The notes below the pieces were generated by a model. The model searched no databases and had not been told where the DNA came from. It saw only the letters and a program-made list of their open reading frames with translations. Below, in pieces: positions 7,472 through 16,265 of a DNA stretch of 64,000 bases. Position numbers and translations under genes: made by a program. How positions within the stretch are numbered: position 1 is the stretch's first letter; each line of letters begins with the position of its first letter. The stretch is from Variibacter gotjawalensis (GTDB lineage Bacteria; Pseudomonadota; Alphaproteobacteria; Rhizobiales; Xanthobacteraceae): positions 4,293,501 through 4,357,500 of the forward strand of contig NZ_AP014946.1 of the NCBI RefSeq assembly GCF_002355335.1. Direction: 5' to 3'.

Positions 7472-9760
7472 ATGCATACGTATTCGCTTCCGACACAGCA
7501 CCGAGCGCCGACCATCGCCGAATGGCTGGCGATCTCGGCGCCCGCAATCCTCTTCTTCGTCGTCATGGTTCTCGCGGCGCTGTTCGCACTGCCGGCGCGC
7601 GCCGCACAAGCGCCGATCTTCGTCAAACCGGGCGAAGTCCGTGCCGGCTCGCTGCTGCTCAAGACGAACCAGGAAGGCCGTTATGTCGGCGCACCGCGCG
7701 TCGCAACCGACGTCGACGTCACGGTGAGTGGACCGACGGCGCGCACCCGCATCACGCAGATCTTCCACAACCCGACCGACGGTTGGGTCGAAGCCGTCTA
7801 CGTCTATCCGCTGCCGGAAGGCAGTGCGGTCGATACGCTCAAGATGGTCGTCGGCGATCGCGTCGTCGTCGGCTCGATAAAGGAGCGGCAGGCCGCGAAG
7901 GTGATCTACGAGAAGGCGAAGGAAGCCGGACAGAAAGCGAGCCTCGTCGAGCAGGAACGCCCGAACATCTTCACGAACTCGGTTGCCAATATCGGCCCAG
8001 GCGAAACCATCGTCGTACAGATCGAATACCAAGAACCGATCCGCCACATCGGCAATGAGTATTCGCTGCGCATCCCGCTCGTCGTCGGCCCGCGCTACAA
8101 CGGCAAGCCGATCGCACAGACGGTCGACTTCACGCCCGGCAGCGGCTGGGGCAATTCGACCAACGTTCCGGACCGCGAACGCATCGAGCCGCCGGTCCTC
8201 GATCCGCGTAAGCAAGGCAAGATCAATCCGGTGCAAATCACCGTGCGCGTTGCAGCCGGCTTCCCGCTCGGCGAGCTCAAGAGCCACCATCACGCCGTGA
8301 AGACCGAAGCCGATGGCGATGCGCGCATCGTCAAGCTCGCTGAAGGTCCGGTGCCGGCCGATCGCGATTTCGAACTCACGTGGAAGCCGGCCGCACAACA
8401 AGCGCCGTCCGTCGGCCTCTTCCGCGAGCGCGTCGCAGGCAGCGACTACGTCCTCGCTTACGTGACGCCGCCGACCGGTGCCGCGACAGAAGACAATCGG
8501 CCGCGTGAAGTCATTCTCGTTGTCGACAATTCCGGCTCGATGGGCGGCACCTCGATGGTGCAGGCAAAAGCGAGCCTCATCTACGCTCTCGGCCGCCTCA
8601 AGCCGACCGACCGCTTCAACATCGTCCGCTTCGACGACACGCTGACGGTGCTGTTCCAGGACACAGTGCCGGCCGACGCCGAACACATTGGCCAAGCCAA
8701 GCGCTATGTCGACAGCCTGCAGGCGAAGGGCGGCACCGAAATGGTGCCCGCGATGAAAGCTGCACTGACCGACCCGCGCGGCAGCGATGGCAAATTTCTC
8801 CGCCAGGTCGTATTCCTGACCGACGGCGCGATCGGCAACGAGCAGCAGTTGTTCGAGACGATCACGGCTTTGCGCGGCCGCTCGCGTGTCTTCATGGTCG
8901 GCATCGGCTCGGCGCCGAACTCGTATCTGATGACGCGCGCATCCGAACTCGGCCGCGGCACCTTCACGCATATCGGCTCCACCGATCAGGTCGAGACGCG
9001 CATGCGCTCGCTGTTCGAGAAGCTCGAAAGCCCTGCGGTAACGAACCTCGTCGCCAAGTTCACGGTAAACGGCGCGGACGTCACGCCTGAGAGTTTACCG
9101 GATCTCTATCGCGGCGAGCCTCTGGTCGTTGCGGCGCGTGTCGGCTCGCTGTCCGGTGAACTCGTCATCACGGGCACGATCGGCGATCAGCCGTGGAGCG
9201 TGACGCTGCCGCTCGCCGGTGCGGCCGAAGGCAAAGGCCTTTCGAAAGTTTGGGCCCGCCGCAAGATCGACGATACCGAGGTTTCGCGCACGACGCGCAC
9301 CGCGACGCCGGAAGCTGCCGATGCCGCGATCCTCAAGCTCGCGCTCGAGCACAGTCTGGTGACGCGCCTCACCTCCCTCGTTGCAATCGACGAGACGCCG
9401 TCGCGTCCCGCCGGCACACGCCTCACCCGCACCGAGGTTCCGCTCAACCTGCCGGAAGGCTGGGACTTCGATCTCGTGTTCGGCGATAGCGGCAATGCGA
9501 ACGAGAATCGCCCGGCCGTCACGCCGGACGGAGAGCCGGAGCAGCGTCGCGCCGATCAGCAGAAGGTGCGTGCGCAATACGCTCAGCTTCCGATCCAGAA
9601 GGCGGCCGCTCCGCAAGCCGCGCAGGCGACGCCGACGACGGTCCGTCTGCCGCAGACCGCGACCGATGCCGAATTGCGTCTCTGGTTCGGCCTCCTGCTG
9701 TGCCTGATCAGCCTGCTGCTGATGGGCTTCGGCCGCGGCGTTGTGCGGCTCTCGCGATGA
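7472..9760 (+). CDS. VIT and vWA domain sortase-target protein (TIGR03788-like)
   Basis: Predicted surface- or periplasm-anchored adhesion-type protein and the likely substrate of the adjacent sortase. Order: N-terminal membrane or signal segment (about residues 18-45), VIT domain (about 55-190, FHNPTDGWVEAVYVYPLPEG), vWA domain (about 345-520) with a MIDAS motif VVDNSGSMGG, then a C-terminal sorting signal: LPQTA (726-730), a hydrophobic helix (about 735-753) and a basic tail. The ATG at 7472 directly precedes the signal; upstream in-frame codons look non-coding. It overlaps the sortase start by ATGA. The family is usually described from marine proteobacteria. Confidence 0.9.
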   Translation: MHTYSLPTQHRAPTIAEWLAISAPAILFFVVMVLAALFALPARAAQAPIFVKPGEVRAGSLLLKTNQEGRYVGAPRVATDVDVTVSGPTARTRITQIFHNPTDGWVEAVYVYPLPEGSAVDTLKMVVGDRVVVGSIKERQAAKVIYEKAKEAGQKASLVEQERPNIFTNSVANIGPGETIVVQIEYQEPIRHIGNEYSLRIPLVVGPRYNGKPIAQTVDFTPGSGWGNSTNVPDRERIEPPVLDPRKQGKINPVQITVRVAAGFPLGELKSHHHAVKTEADGDARIVKLAEGPVPADRDFELTWKPAAQQAPSVGLFRERVAGSDYVLAYVTPPTGAATEDNRPREVILVVDNSGSMGGTSMVQAKASLIYALGRLKPTDRFNIVRFDDTLTVLFQDTVPADAEHIGQAKRYVDSLQAKGGTEMVPAMKAALTDPRGSDGKFLRQVVFLTDGAIGNEQQLFETITALRGRSRVFMVGIGSAPNSYLMTRASELGRGTFTHIGSTDQVETRMRSLFEKLESPAVTNLVAKFTVNGADVTPESLPDLYRGEPLVVAARVGSLSGELVITGTIGDQPWSVTLPLAGAAEGKGLSKVWARRKIDDTEVSRTTRTATPEAADAAILKLALEHSLVTRLTSLVAIDETPSRPAGTRLTRTEVPLNLPEGWDFDLVFGDSGNANENRPAVTPDGEPEQRRADQQKVRAQYAQLPIQKAAAPQAAQATPTTVRLPQTATDAELRLWFGLLLCLISLLLMGFGRGVVRLSR

Positions 9761-10407
9761 ACACCATCGCGTCATACTCCGTTCCTTCTCCCCGCTTGCG
9801 GGGAGAAGGTGGCGCGCAAAGCGCGACGGGTGAGGGGCTGCGGCGAAGCAGAACGAAGATCGCCATCGCGGCTCTCCTCCTCGCCACCGGCCTCACCCTC
9901 GTCGGGCAAGCTGGTTACATCCACGCCAAGGCGATCCTCGCGCAGATCCTCCTCGACCGCGCTTTCTCGGAAACCATCTCGACCGGGCGGTCGACAAAAC
10001 CGTGGAGCTGGGCCGACACGTGGCCGGTCGCGCGCGTCGAAGTCCTACGCTTGCACGAGAGCTCCATCGTGCTCGCGGGCTCAAGCGGACAAGCACTCGC
10101 CTTTGGTCCCGGCCAGCTCGAGAACACGCCGGAGGCCGGCGAGCGCGGCACCGCCGTCTATTCGGCGCATCGCGACACGCATTTCCGTTTCCTCGGCCGC
10201 GTCCAGGTCGGCGACGAAATCCGCGTGACACGCCGCGACGGCGTTCGCGTCACCTTCCGCGTGACCCGCACCGCGGTCGCCCGGTGGGACGAAGCCGAGA
10301 TCGACCCGCAGGCGAGCGGCCGCAATCTCGTCCTCGTCACCTGCTGGCCGCTCGATGGAAAAACGCAGGGTCCGCTGCGTTACTTGGTGTTCGCCGAGGC
10401 GTCCTGA
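9757..10407 (+). CDS. Class GN (Gram-negative) sortase
   Basis: Cysteine transpeptidase predicted to cleave and anchor the VIT-VWA protein encoded just upstream. The 216-residue protein has a membrane helix (about 32-51) and a sortase domain with His138 (YSAHRDTH), Cys196 (LVTCWP) and Arg208 (PLRYLVF), the full catalytic triad. The ATG overlaps the upstream stop (ATGA), so the pair is translationally coupled. Residues about 9-25 (PSPRLRGEGG) are encoded by an interspersed palindromic element lying inside the reading frame, so this N-terminal stretch is probably acquired. A later start after the element cannot be excluded. Confidence 0.88.
   Translation: MNTIASYSVPSPRLRGEGGAQSATGEGLRRSRTKIAIAALLLATGLTLVGQAGYIHAKAILAQILLDRAFSETISTGRSTKPWSWADTWPVARVEVLRLHESSIVLAGSSGQALAFGPGQLENTPEAGERGTAVYSAHRDTHFRFLGRVQVGDEIRVTRRDGVRVTFRVTRTAVARWDEAEIDPQASGRNLVLVTCWPLDGKTQGPLRYLVFAEAS
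9784..9825. repeat. Interspersed palindrome inside the sortase coding sequence
   Basis: Perfect 12-base arms (9784-9795, CCTTCTCCCCGC, and 9798-9809) with a two-base loop, followed by a second small stem CGCGC-AAA-GCGCG (9813-9825). The element is of a type repeated in many Rhizobiales genomes, where it is normally intergenic. Here it is read in frame as part of the sortase N-terminus. Confidence 0.75.
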
Positions 10408-10856
10408 TCCGCCTGCATCGCGATGCGCAGCGGTTTTGGAATCCGCTGCGCTTTGCCGCCGGCGATGAAGGCGACGCGCACGTCGGCAATCAGCAACTTG
10501 TCGTCACCGCGCAGCACCTCTTGATGCAGCATGATCGATGCGCCCTTCACCTCGTGCGGCGTCGTCCGCACGAGCAGTAGATCGTCCATCCGCGCCGGCA
10601 GCAGAAACTCCAACTTCATGCCGCGCACCACAAATGCGAAGCCAGGCGCTTCCGCGCTCGTCTCTTCGAACAGCGCGCGATGGTCGGTGCCGAGCAGACG
10701 CAGATAGTTCGTCCGCCCGCGCTCCATGAAGCGCAGATAGTTGGCGTGATAAACGATGCCGGAGAAGTCCGTATCTTCGTAATAAACACGCACGAGCTGC
10801 TCGTGCGTGCCGTTACGGATTTCGCCGTCGAGAGCATTTTGCATGCGCGACGGCAT
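10380..10856 (-). CDS. ybgC: Tol-Pal-associated acyl-CoA thioesterase YbgC
   Basis: Hot-dog-fold acyl-CoA thioesterase of the 4-hydroxybenzoyl-CoA thioesterase family, conserved with tol-pal. The signature YYEDTDFSGIVYHANYLRF near residue 25 includes the catalytic Asp. The 158 residues from the ATG at 10856 match family length; another ATG lies four codons in, and a TTG at 10880 would overlap the upstream TetR gene. It converges on the sortase gene with a 28-base overlap. In related genomes it abuts tolQ; here an inserted MFS/HTH/VIT-VWA/sortase block lies between. Confidence 0.9.
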   Translation of the reverse strand: MPSRMQNALDGEIRNGTHEQLVRVYYEDTDFSGIVYHANYLRFMERGRTNYLRLLGTDHRALFEETSAEAPGFAFVVRGMKLEFLLPARMDDLLLVRTTPHEVKGASIMLHQEVLRGDDKLLIADVRVAFIAGGKAQRIPKPLRIAMQADQDASANTK

Positions 10857-10867
10857 AGCGCCGTCGG

Positions 10868-11494
10868 CTACTTCGCGCAAATCACCGCAAGGGCCGATGT
10901 GACGATCTTCTCCAGCTCGGCACGCGGAACCTGCGCGCGTGAACGCACCGCGAGTGTATGCAATGTCGCGGTGGTCAGCGCGGCCAGAGCAGCAGGATCG
11001 GCCGGAGCCGAAATCTCGCCGCGCTTCTGCGCAGCGACAATGTGCTGGAAGAAGAACGCGTCCGTGCTGGAGAAGCTTTGCGCCAGAAATTCTCGCACGC
11101 CTTCGTCGACGGCCGCCACCGTCGTCGCCGTGCCGATCGTGTAGCAGCCGCGCGCGCCGTCATCGCCCGCGTAGTAGATATCCAGCGCGCCAGCATAAAT
11201 GCGTTGCAACAACTCGCGCAGCGGCGGTTCACCCGCCAGCGCGCGCTTGATCAGATCGCGATTCCGCGTCCGATAGAATTCGAGCGTCTTGAGATACAGC
11301 TCCCGCTTGTCGCCGAACGCCGCATAGAGACTCGGCCGGTTCATTCCGGTCGCCGCCGCGAGATCGTCGAGCGACGTGCCGGCGTAACCGGCTTTCCAGA
11401 ACACAGCGGCCGCCTGCTCGATCGCAACGGCGGGATCATAGGCGCGCGGGCGCCCGCGCCGCTTCGCTTCGCTGCTGACAGATTTTTGTACCAT
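10868..11494 (-). CDS. TetR/AcrR family transcriptional regulator
   Basis: Ligand-responsive repressor of 208 residues. An N-terminal TetR helix-turn-helix (about 25-60, TSLDDLAAATGMNRPSLYAAFG) follows a basic KRRGRPRAY arm; the C-terminal half is the helical ligand domain. It is divergent from a glutathione S-transferase gene with 67 bases between, the classical repressor/target layout. An 11-base perfect inverted repeat flanks this gap, one arm in codons 2-5 of this gene. It stops 11 bases before ybgC begins, so read-through into ybgC is possible. Confidence 0.9.
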   Translation of the reverse strand: MVQKSVSSEAKRRGRPRAYDPAVAIEQAAAVFWKAGYAGTSLDDLAAATGMNRPSLYAAFGDKRELYLKTLEFYRTRNRDLIKRALAGEPPLRELLQRIYAGALDIYYAGDDGARGCYTIGTATTVAAVDEGVREFLAQSFSSTDAFFFQHIVAAQKRGEISAPADPAALAALTTATLHTLAVRSRAQVPRAELEKIVTSALAVICAK

Positions 11495-11546
11495 ATCGCA
11501 AGAAATCCTTGACGGCCCCTATTTCATACGGAACAGTACAAAAATC
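11481..11546. promoter_or_regulatory. Divergent TetR/GST control region with 11-base inverted repeat
   Basis: Arms GATTTTTGTAC (11481-11491) and GTACAAAAATC (11536-11546) are perfect reverse complements 44 bases apart. They bracket the interval between the divergent starts. A TTGACG at 11509-11514 could be a -35 box for the GST gene; no clear -10 was found. The two arms may be half-operators for the TetR product. Confidence 0.5.
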
Positions 11547-11561
11547 AATAGGAGGACGCTG

Positions 11562-12197
11562 ATGGAACTGTTTTATGCACCCCTGGCCTGCTCGATGGCG
11601 TCGCGCATAGCGCTTTATGAGGCCGACGCGAAGGTGACCTACACGTATCGGGACGGCAAGACGAAGACGCTGCCGGACGGTACCGACTATCTCTCCATCA
11701 ACCCGCTCGGCTTTGTGCCCTCGCTGCGCACCGACGATGGCACCATCGTCACTGAGAATGTCGCGATCCTGCAGTACATCGCCGATCAGTATCCGGACGC
11801 GCATCTTGCGCCGAAGAACGGCACGCCGCGTGTCCGCCTGCAGCAGTGGCTGTCCTACGTCAGCAGCGAACTGCACAAGGCGGTCTATACGCCGCTTCTC
11901 TCCGCGAAGATGCCAAAAGAAGCGAAGACTTATGCGCTCGATATCGCGCATGCCCGTCTTGGCATCATCGATCAAACGTTGACCGGCCGCGATTTCCTAT
12001 TGGACGCATTCAGCGTCGCCGATGCTTACCTGTTCACGGTGTTGCACTGGTCGCGCGCAACGCCGATCGATTTACGGAAGTATCCGGCGATCACCGCGTA
12101 TATGGCGAAGCTGAAGCAGCGCCCAAGCGTCTCACGCGCTCTGGGCGAAGAGCTGAAAATGTATGCGGAAGAACAAGAGCGCCACAAAGCGGCGTGA
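11562..12197 (+). CDS. Glutathione S-transferase family protein
   Basis: Cytosolic GST of 211 residues: thioredoxin-like N-domain (about 1-80) with a beta-class-like active-site region (APLACSMASRIAL, Cys10) and the glutathione-binding turn (TENVAILQYIADQ), then an all-helical C-domain (about 90-205). It probably conjugates or reduces an electrophile sensed by the divergent TetR regulator. AGGAGG lies nine bases before the ATG. It is followed by a large palindromic element before the convergent ruvB. Confidence 0.92.
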   Translation: MELFYAPLACSMASRIALYEADAKVTYTYRDGKTKTLPDGTDYLSINPLGFVPSLRTDDGTIVTENVAILQYIADQYPDAHLAPKNGTPRVRLQQWLSYVSSELHKAVYTPLLSAKMPKEAKTYALDIAHARLGIIDQTLTGRDFLLDAFSVADAYLFTVLHWSRATPIDLRKYPAITAYMAKLKQRPSVSRALGEELKMYAEEQERHKAA

Positions 12198-12213
12198 AGG
12201 CACGAAGTTAGAC

Positions 12214-12302
12214 GCCATGGCCCGGCTCGTCCGGGCCATCCACGTCTTGCTTTTTTTAGCGCTGGGAAGACGTGGATGGCCCGCATGAAGCGGGCCATGA
12301 CG
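12214..12302. repeat. Composite palindromic repeat between GST gene and ruvB
   Basis: A 16-base perfect stem (12233-12248 with 12267-12282) around an 18-base T-rich loop, with a 9-base hairpin nested at each end (12217-12225/12231-12239 and 12276-12284/12290-12298). The whole is nearly mirror-symmetrical. It resembles a repeat family dispersed in Bradyrhizobium-like genomes and may also end transcription from both convergent genes. Confidence 0.8.
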
Positions 12303-12333
12303 GAGATAAGTCGCTGACGCTGTGACTTTACTT

Positions 12334-13383
12334 TCACTCGTCCGGATCAGTCCCGCCGAACAACTGAAACTGCGACGGATCGCGTTGCGGTTCCGCAAGT
12401 CCGAGATGCCGGAATGCGTGCCCGGTGAGCAGACGCCCGCGCGGCGTGCGCTGCACGAAACCCTTCTGAATCAGAAATGGCTCGACGATATCTTCCAACG
12501 CGTCGCGCGGCTCCGACAATCCGGCCGCGATCGTCTCGATGCCGACCGGACCGCCCCCATAGTTCACTGCGATCATCTGGAGATAGCGCCGATCCATCGC
12601 GTCGAGCCCAGCCGCATCGACTTCGAGCTGCAGCAGCGCCTTGTCGGCAAGCTTGCGATCGATCTTCTCGGCTCCATCGACCAGCGCAAAATCGCGCACA
12701 CGGCGCAGCAGCCGCCCCGCAATGCGCGGCGTTCCGCGCGCGCGCCGCGCGATTTCATTCGCGCCCTCTTCCGTTATGCCGATGCCGAGCACGCGCGCAC
12801 CGCGTTTGACGATCAGCTCCAATTCGTCGACATCGTAAAAATTCAAACGGATCGGAATGCCGAAGCGATCGCGTAGCGGCGTTGTCAGCAGACCGGCTCG
12901 TGTCGTCGCACCAACGAGCGTGAAGCGCGCAAGGTCGATTTTCACCGAACGCGCGGCTGGACCTTCGCCGATAATGAGGTCGAGCTGAAAATCCTCCATC
13001 GCAGGATAGAGCACTTCCTCGACATGCGGATTGAGACGATGGATTTCGTCGATGAAAAGAACGTCGCGGTCTTCGAGGTTCGTCAGCAGCGCAGCAAGAT
13101 CGCCGGCCTTCGCAATCACCGGTCCGGAGGTCGCGCGAAAGTTCACGCCGAGTTCACGCGAAACGATCTGCGCCAATGTCGTCTTGCCAAGCCCGGGCGG
13201 CCCGACGAACAACACGTGGTCGAGCGCTTCTTTCCGCTGCCGCGCCGCTTCGATGAAGACGCTCATATTGGCACGCGCCTGGCGCTGCCCGATGAATTCC
13301 GACAGGTTTTGCGGACGCAACGACGTATCGGCCGTGTCGTCCTCACGACGCTCCGGCGTCACCAGGCGCCCCGGCGTATTCAT
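12334..13383 (-). CDS. ruvB: Holliday junction branch migration ATPase RuvB
   Basis: Hexameric AAA+ motor that drives RuvA-bound Holliday junctions. The 349 residues include Walker [12 protein letters not shown] (about 65-75), Walker [10 protein letters not shown], sensor and arginine-finger regions, and the C-terminal winged-helix domain ([20 protein letters not shown]). The ATG overlaps the stop of the upstream cytidine-deaminase-like gene by four bases. It is separated from ruvA by two accessory genes, although coupled overlaps suggest a single transcript ruvA-GNAT-CDA-ruvB. Confidence 0.97.
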   Translation of the reverse strand: MNTPGRLVTPERREDDTADTSLRPQNLSEFIGQRQARANMSVFIEAARQRKEALDHVLFVGPPGLGKTTLAQIVSRELGVNFRATSGPVIAKAGDLAALLTNLEDRDVLFIDEIHRLNPHVEEVLYPAMEDFQLDLIIGEGPAARSVKIDLARFTLVGATTRAGLLTTPLRDRFGIPIRLNFYDVDELELIVKRGARVLGIGITEEGANEIARRARGTPRIAGRLLRRVRDFALVDGAEKIDRKLADKALLQLEVDAAGLDAMDRRYLQMIAVNYGGGPVGIETIAAGLSEPRDALEDIVEPFLIQKGFVQRTPRGRLLTGHAFRHLGLAEPQRDPSQFQLFGGTDPDE

Positions 13384-13829
13384 TCGGCGCCTCTACGATA
13401 TTTGTTCGGCAGGAGTTCTCCGATCGTCGTCACGGCGGGTGCGCCGCCGTTCGGCACGATCACGCGCGCTTTCGGATCGTAGTCGTGAATGAGCTCGCGG
13501 CAAATGCCACACGGCGACACCACGGCGATCGATCCACCTTCGCCGGGCTTTGGATGGCGCACCGCGACAATCGTCTCGATCCCATGATCGCCGGTCTCGG
13601 TAATCGAACGGCCGATCGCAATCGCTTCTGCGCACACCGCGATCCGCCCGATGTAAGCGTCGATGTTGACGCCCGTCACGATACGGCCGTCGCGGGTGCG
13701 CATCGCGGCGCCGACCTCTTGCCAATCGTTGCGATAGCGTTCGCTGATGGCTTTGGTCGCCGCCGCGATCAGCTCGGCATCGCTATCGTTGATCGCAGAG
13801 GACGCCGGCGTCTGGCGTGCACCCTTCAT
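13380..13829 (-). CDS. Cytidine deaminase family protein
   Basis: Zinc-dependent nucleoside or base deaminase fold, 149 residues. Zinc ligands and catalytic Glu are visible: Cys66-Ala-Glu68 and Pro-Cys107-Gly-Ile-Cys110-Arg. The length and motif order fit the CDA/blasticidin-deaminase group rather than tRNA adenosine deaminases; the true substrate is not clear. The start overlaps the GNAT stop and the stop overlaps the ruvB ATG, both by four bases, so it is embedded in the ruv transcript. The frame stays open upstream but that part is antisense to no homology and overlaps the GNAT gene. Confidence 0.85.
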   Translation of the reverse strand: MKGARQTPASSAINDSDAELIAAATKAISERYRNDWQEVGAAMRTRDGRIVTGVNIDAYIGRIAVCAEAIAIGRSITETGDHGIETIVAVRHPKPGEGGSIAVVSPCGICRELIHDYDPKARVIVPNGGAPAVTTIGELLPNKYRRGAE

Positions 13830-14356
13830 CGCAAGTCCAATTCTAACTCGACTTCGTCGTGGATCGGGATGCCGTCGAGGCCGACCTCCGGGATTGTCGG
13901 CTTGATCGCGCGCATCGCGTCGATCATCCCGGGATGCAGTGCGGTCATCCGAAAGCCGCGCTTCTGATAGAAACGCATCGCGATTGTGTTGTCGTTGGTT
14001 ATCGTCGCGCGCAGCGTCGACATGCCGGCATTCTTGCCGTGGGCGACCATGGCGTCGATCAGGCCAATGCCGACCCCTTTGAGGTCCGTGAACGCATTGA
14101 CCGCTACGATATGCATCACACGTCCGACCGTTCGCCATGTCGCCATGCCATGCAGGCGTCCGTCCGCGAACGCACCAAAGCTTTCGACATCCTCCGGCCG
14201 CACGAATTGGCCGCCGATGATCAATTCCGAACCCGGCCAGCGCATGCGCAGCAGGGCCTCGAGTTCGTCGCGATCCTTCATCTCGCGGATCTCGAAGGCC
14301 GCGCCCGGCACCTTCACGGGCTCCGCCGGCGTCTCGCTCACCCCACGCTCGCTCAC
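13826..14356 (-). CDS. GNAT family N-acetyltransferase
   Basis: Acetyl-CoA-dependent acetyltransferase fold of 176 residues. The acetyl-CoA-binding region is around residues 85-115 ([21 protein letters not shown]), followed by the typical FYQKRGFRM strand. The substrate is unknown. A GTG start overlaps the ruvA stop (GTGA) and the stop overlaps the deaminase start, so translation is chained between ruvA and ruvB. There is an in-frame GTG-Ser-Glu repeat six codons in that could serve as an alternative start. Confidence 0.85.
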   Translation of the reverse strand: MSERGVSETPAEPVKVPGAAFEIREMKDRDELEALLRMRWPGSELIIGGQFVRPEDVESFGAFADGRLHGMATWRTVGRVMHIVAVNAFTDLKGVGIGLIDAMVAHGKNAGMSTLRATITNDNTIAMRFYQKRGFRMTALHPGMIDAMRAIKPTIPEVGLDGIPIHDEVELELDLR

Positions 14357-14970
14357 TTAGCCAGCTCCTTGAGCCCCAATCGGATCAACTTGGCCGTCTC
14401 CGCACCCTCGCCGGCTTCCCGCGCGGCGGCCGAGATTGCTGCGGCGGCCTGCGGCTGTCCATAGCCCAGATTGACTAAGGCCGAAACCGCATCGGCGAGC
14501 GGCTGCGGCGCCCGTTTTTCGTCCAAAGCGCCGGAAAGCCGCGCCACGGCGGGGTCGATATCCGCAAAAGCCGGGGCTTTGTCCTTGAGCTCAGTGACGA
14601 TGCGCTCGGCAACCTTCGGGCCGACGCCGGGTGTTCGCGCCACCGCGGCCTTGTCCCGCATGGCGACCGCGTTAGCGAGATCGGCCGGCTTCAAGGTGCT
14701 GAGCACCGAGAGCGCGACGCGCGTGCCGACGCCCTGCACGGTCTGCAGGAGGCGGAACCATTCGCGTTCCGCGTCGCTCGTGAAGCCGAAGAGCTTGATC
14801 TGGTCCTCGCGGACATGCGTCTCGATCGACAACACCGCCGGCTCGCCCGCCTGAGGCAAGGCTTGCAACGTCCGGGTCGAGCAATGCACCACATAGCCGA
14901 CGCCGCCGACATCGACGATCGCGAAGTCCTCGCCGTAAGAATCGATGATTCCCTTGAGCTTACCGATCAT
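14353..14970 (-). CDS. ruvA: Holliday junction DNA-binding protein RuvA
   Basis: Tetrameric protein that holds the four-way junction and loads RuvB. The 205 residues contain the OB-fold domain I ([21 protein letters not shown], residues 1-64), helix-hairpin-helix domain II (about 70-140, [13 protein letters not shown] and [13 protein letters not shown]) and the flexible RuvB-binding domain III (about 155-205). Its neighbour ruvC is separated by an oxidoreductase gene on the opposite strand. Confidence 0.97.
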   Translation of the reverse strand: MIGKLKGIIDSYGEDFAIVDVGGVGYVVHCSTRTLQALPQAGEPAVLSIETHVREDQIKLFGFTSDAEREWFRLLQTVQGVGTRVALSVLSTLKPADLANAVAMRDKAAVARTPGVGPKVAERIVTELKDKAPAFADIDPAVARLSGALDEKRAPQPLADAVSALVNLGYGQPQAAAAISAAAREAGEGAETAKLIRLGLKELAK

Positions 14971-15050
14971 ACGCGCGCAACTGCCCAGCCCATCCGGATC
15001 ATTTTAGTGGGTTGCGTGTTGTACCCGCTCGGCCCCTCTCGGACCAGCAG

Positions 15051-16265
15051 ATGATTTCCCAGTACAGAAACTTACGCACAGGCGTCCCGGTCTGGAAGGG
15101 CCGCCGAGCAACCCCCGTGGAAACGGAGCGTCTCGACCGCGATCTGACGACCGATGTGCTGGTCGTCGGCGCCGGGATCACCGGCGCACTGACCGCGCAG
15201 GCCCTCGCCGCAGACGGCATCAAGGTCGTGATCGCCGACCGGCGTGGCCCGGCCGAGGGAGCGACGCTCGCGAGCACAGCGCTTCTGCAATACGAGATCG
15301 ACACACCGCTGACGATCTTGACGCGCAAGATCGGCGCCGACAAAGCTGCTCGTGCTTGGCGCAGATCACGGCTCGCCGTCGACTCGATTGCGGACCTCGT
15401 TGCGGAGCTTGGCATTGCCGACGTCGCGCGTCGCGACACGCTCTATCTCGCCGGCAACGTGCTCGACGCGAAAGGTCTTGAGCGCGAAAGCGTAGCGCGC
15501 CGAACGATCGGCATCGACTCGTATACGCTCGGCCGCGCTGCGCTTTCTGACAAATTTGGTGTTCGCGCAAACGCCGCACTACAGAGCCACGGCAGCCTCA
15601 CGATCGATCCGCGCAAGACAACACGCGCGCTCCTCGCCAACGCAATTGAGAACAAGGCGCGCATTTTCGACCGGTGCGACATCGTCGACGTGCGAGCCAA
15701 ACCACGCAGCGTCGTCGCGACAGCACATGGTGGTCACCGCATCACGTGCCGTTATCTCGTGATGGCGACCGGCTACGAAATGCCGAAATACGTGCCGCAG
15801 GAAGCGCATCAGATCATCAGCACGTGGGCGATCGCGACGCACCCGCAGCCGGGCCGGCTTTGGTCCGGCCAACCGATGATTTGGCAAGCTGCCGATCCGT
15901 ACCTCTACGTGCGCACGACGGCGGAAGGCCGCGTCATTTGCGGCGGCGAAGACGAGGAATTCTCCGACGACGAGAAGCGCGACAAACTCATCGCGCGCAA
16001 GAGCAAGACGCTGGCGCGCAAGCTCAAGCAACTCCTACCCGCGCTTGACACGCGCATAGAGTTTGCTTGGGCGGGCTCATTCGGCCAGACGAAGACAGGC
16101 CTGCCGATCATCGGTGAGATCCCGCAAATGCCGAACTGCTGGGCCGCGCTCGGCTATGGCGGCAACGGCACGTCGTACGCGCGCATCGCCGCAGAAATCA
16201 TCCGCAACGCCGTGCACGGCCACAACGACGCCGATGGTGATCTTTACACTTTTCCCAAGGCCTGA
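15051..16265 (+). CDS. FAD-dependent oxidoreductase (DAO family)
   Basis: Amino-acid-oxidase-like flavoprotein of 404 residues. The dinucleotide-binding motif [15 protein letters not shown] starts near residue 38; the C-terminal FAD-contact region [27 protein letters not shown] is typical of GlpD/DAO proteins. The substrate is probably an amine or amino acid but is not deducible. ATG at 15051 is preferred to TTG at 15012. It is inserted between ruvA and ruvC on the opposite strand and overlaps the ruvC 3' end by 22 bases. Confidence 0.88.
   Translation: MISQYRNLRTGVPVWKGRRATPVETERLDRDLTTDVLVVGAGITGALTAQALAADGIKVVIADRRGPAEGATLASTALLQYEIDTPLTILTRKIGADKAARAWRRSRLAVDSIADLVAELGIADVARRDTLYLAGNVLDAKGLERESVARRTIGIDSYTLGRAALSDKFGVRANAALQSHGSLTIDPRKTTRALLANAIENKARIFDRCDIVDVRAKPRSVVATAHGGHRITCRYLVMATGYEMPKYVPQEAHQIISTWAIATHPQPGRLWSGQPMIWQAADPYLYVRTTAEGRVICGGEDEEFSDDEKRDKLIARKSKTLARKLKQLLPALDTRIEFAWAGSFGQTKTGLPIIGEIPQMPNCWAALGYGGNGTSYARIAAEIIRNAVHGHNDADGDLYTFPKA

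Noticed and set aside
12026-12398. Short frames on the minus strand between the GST gene and ruvB
   Set aside because: They read through the palindromic repeat and produce the typical false peptides of such elements.
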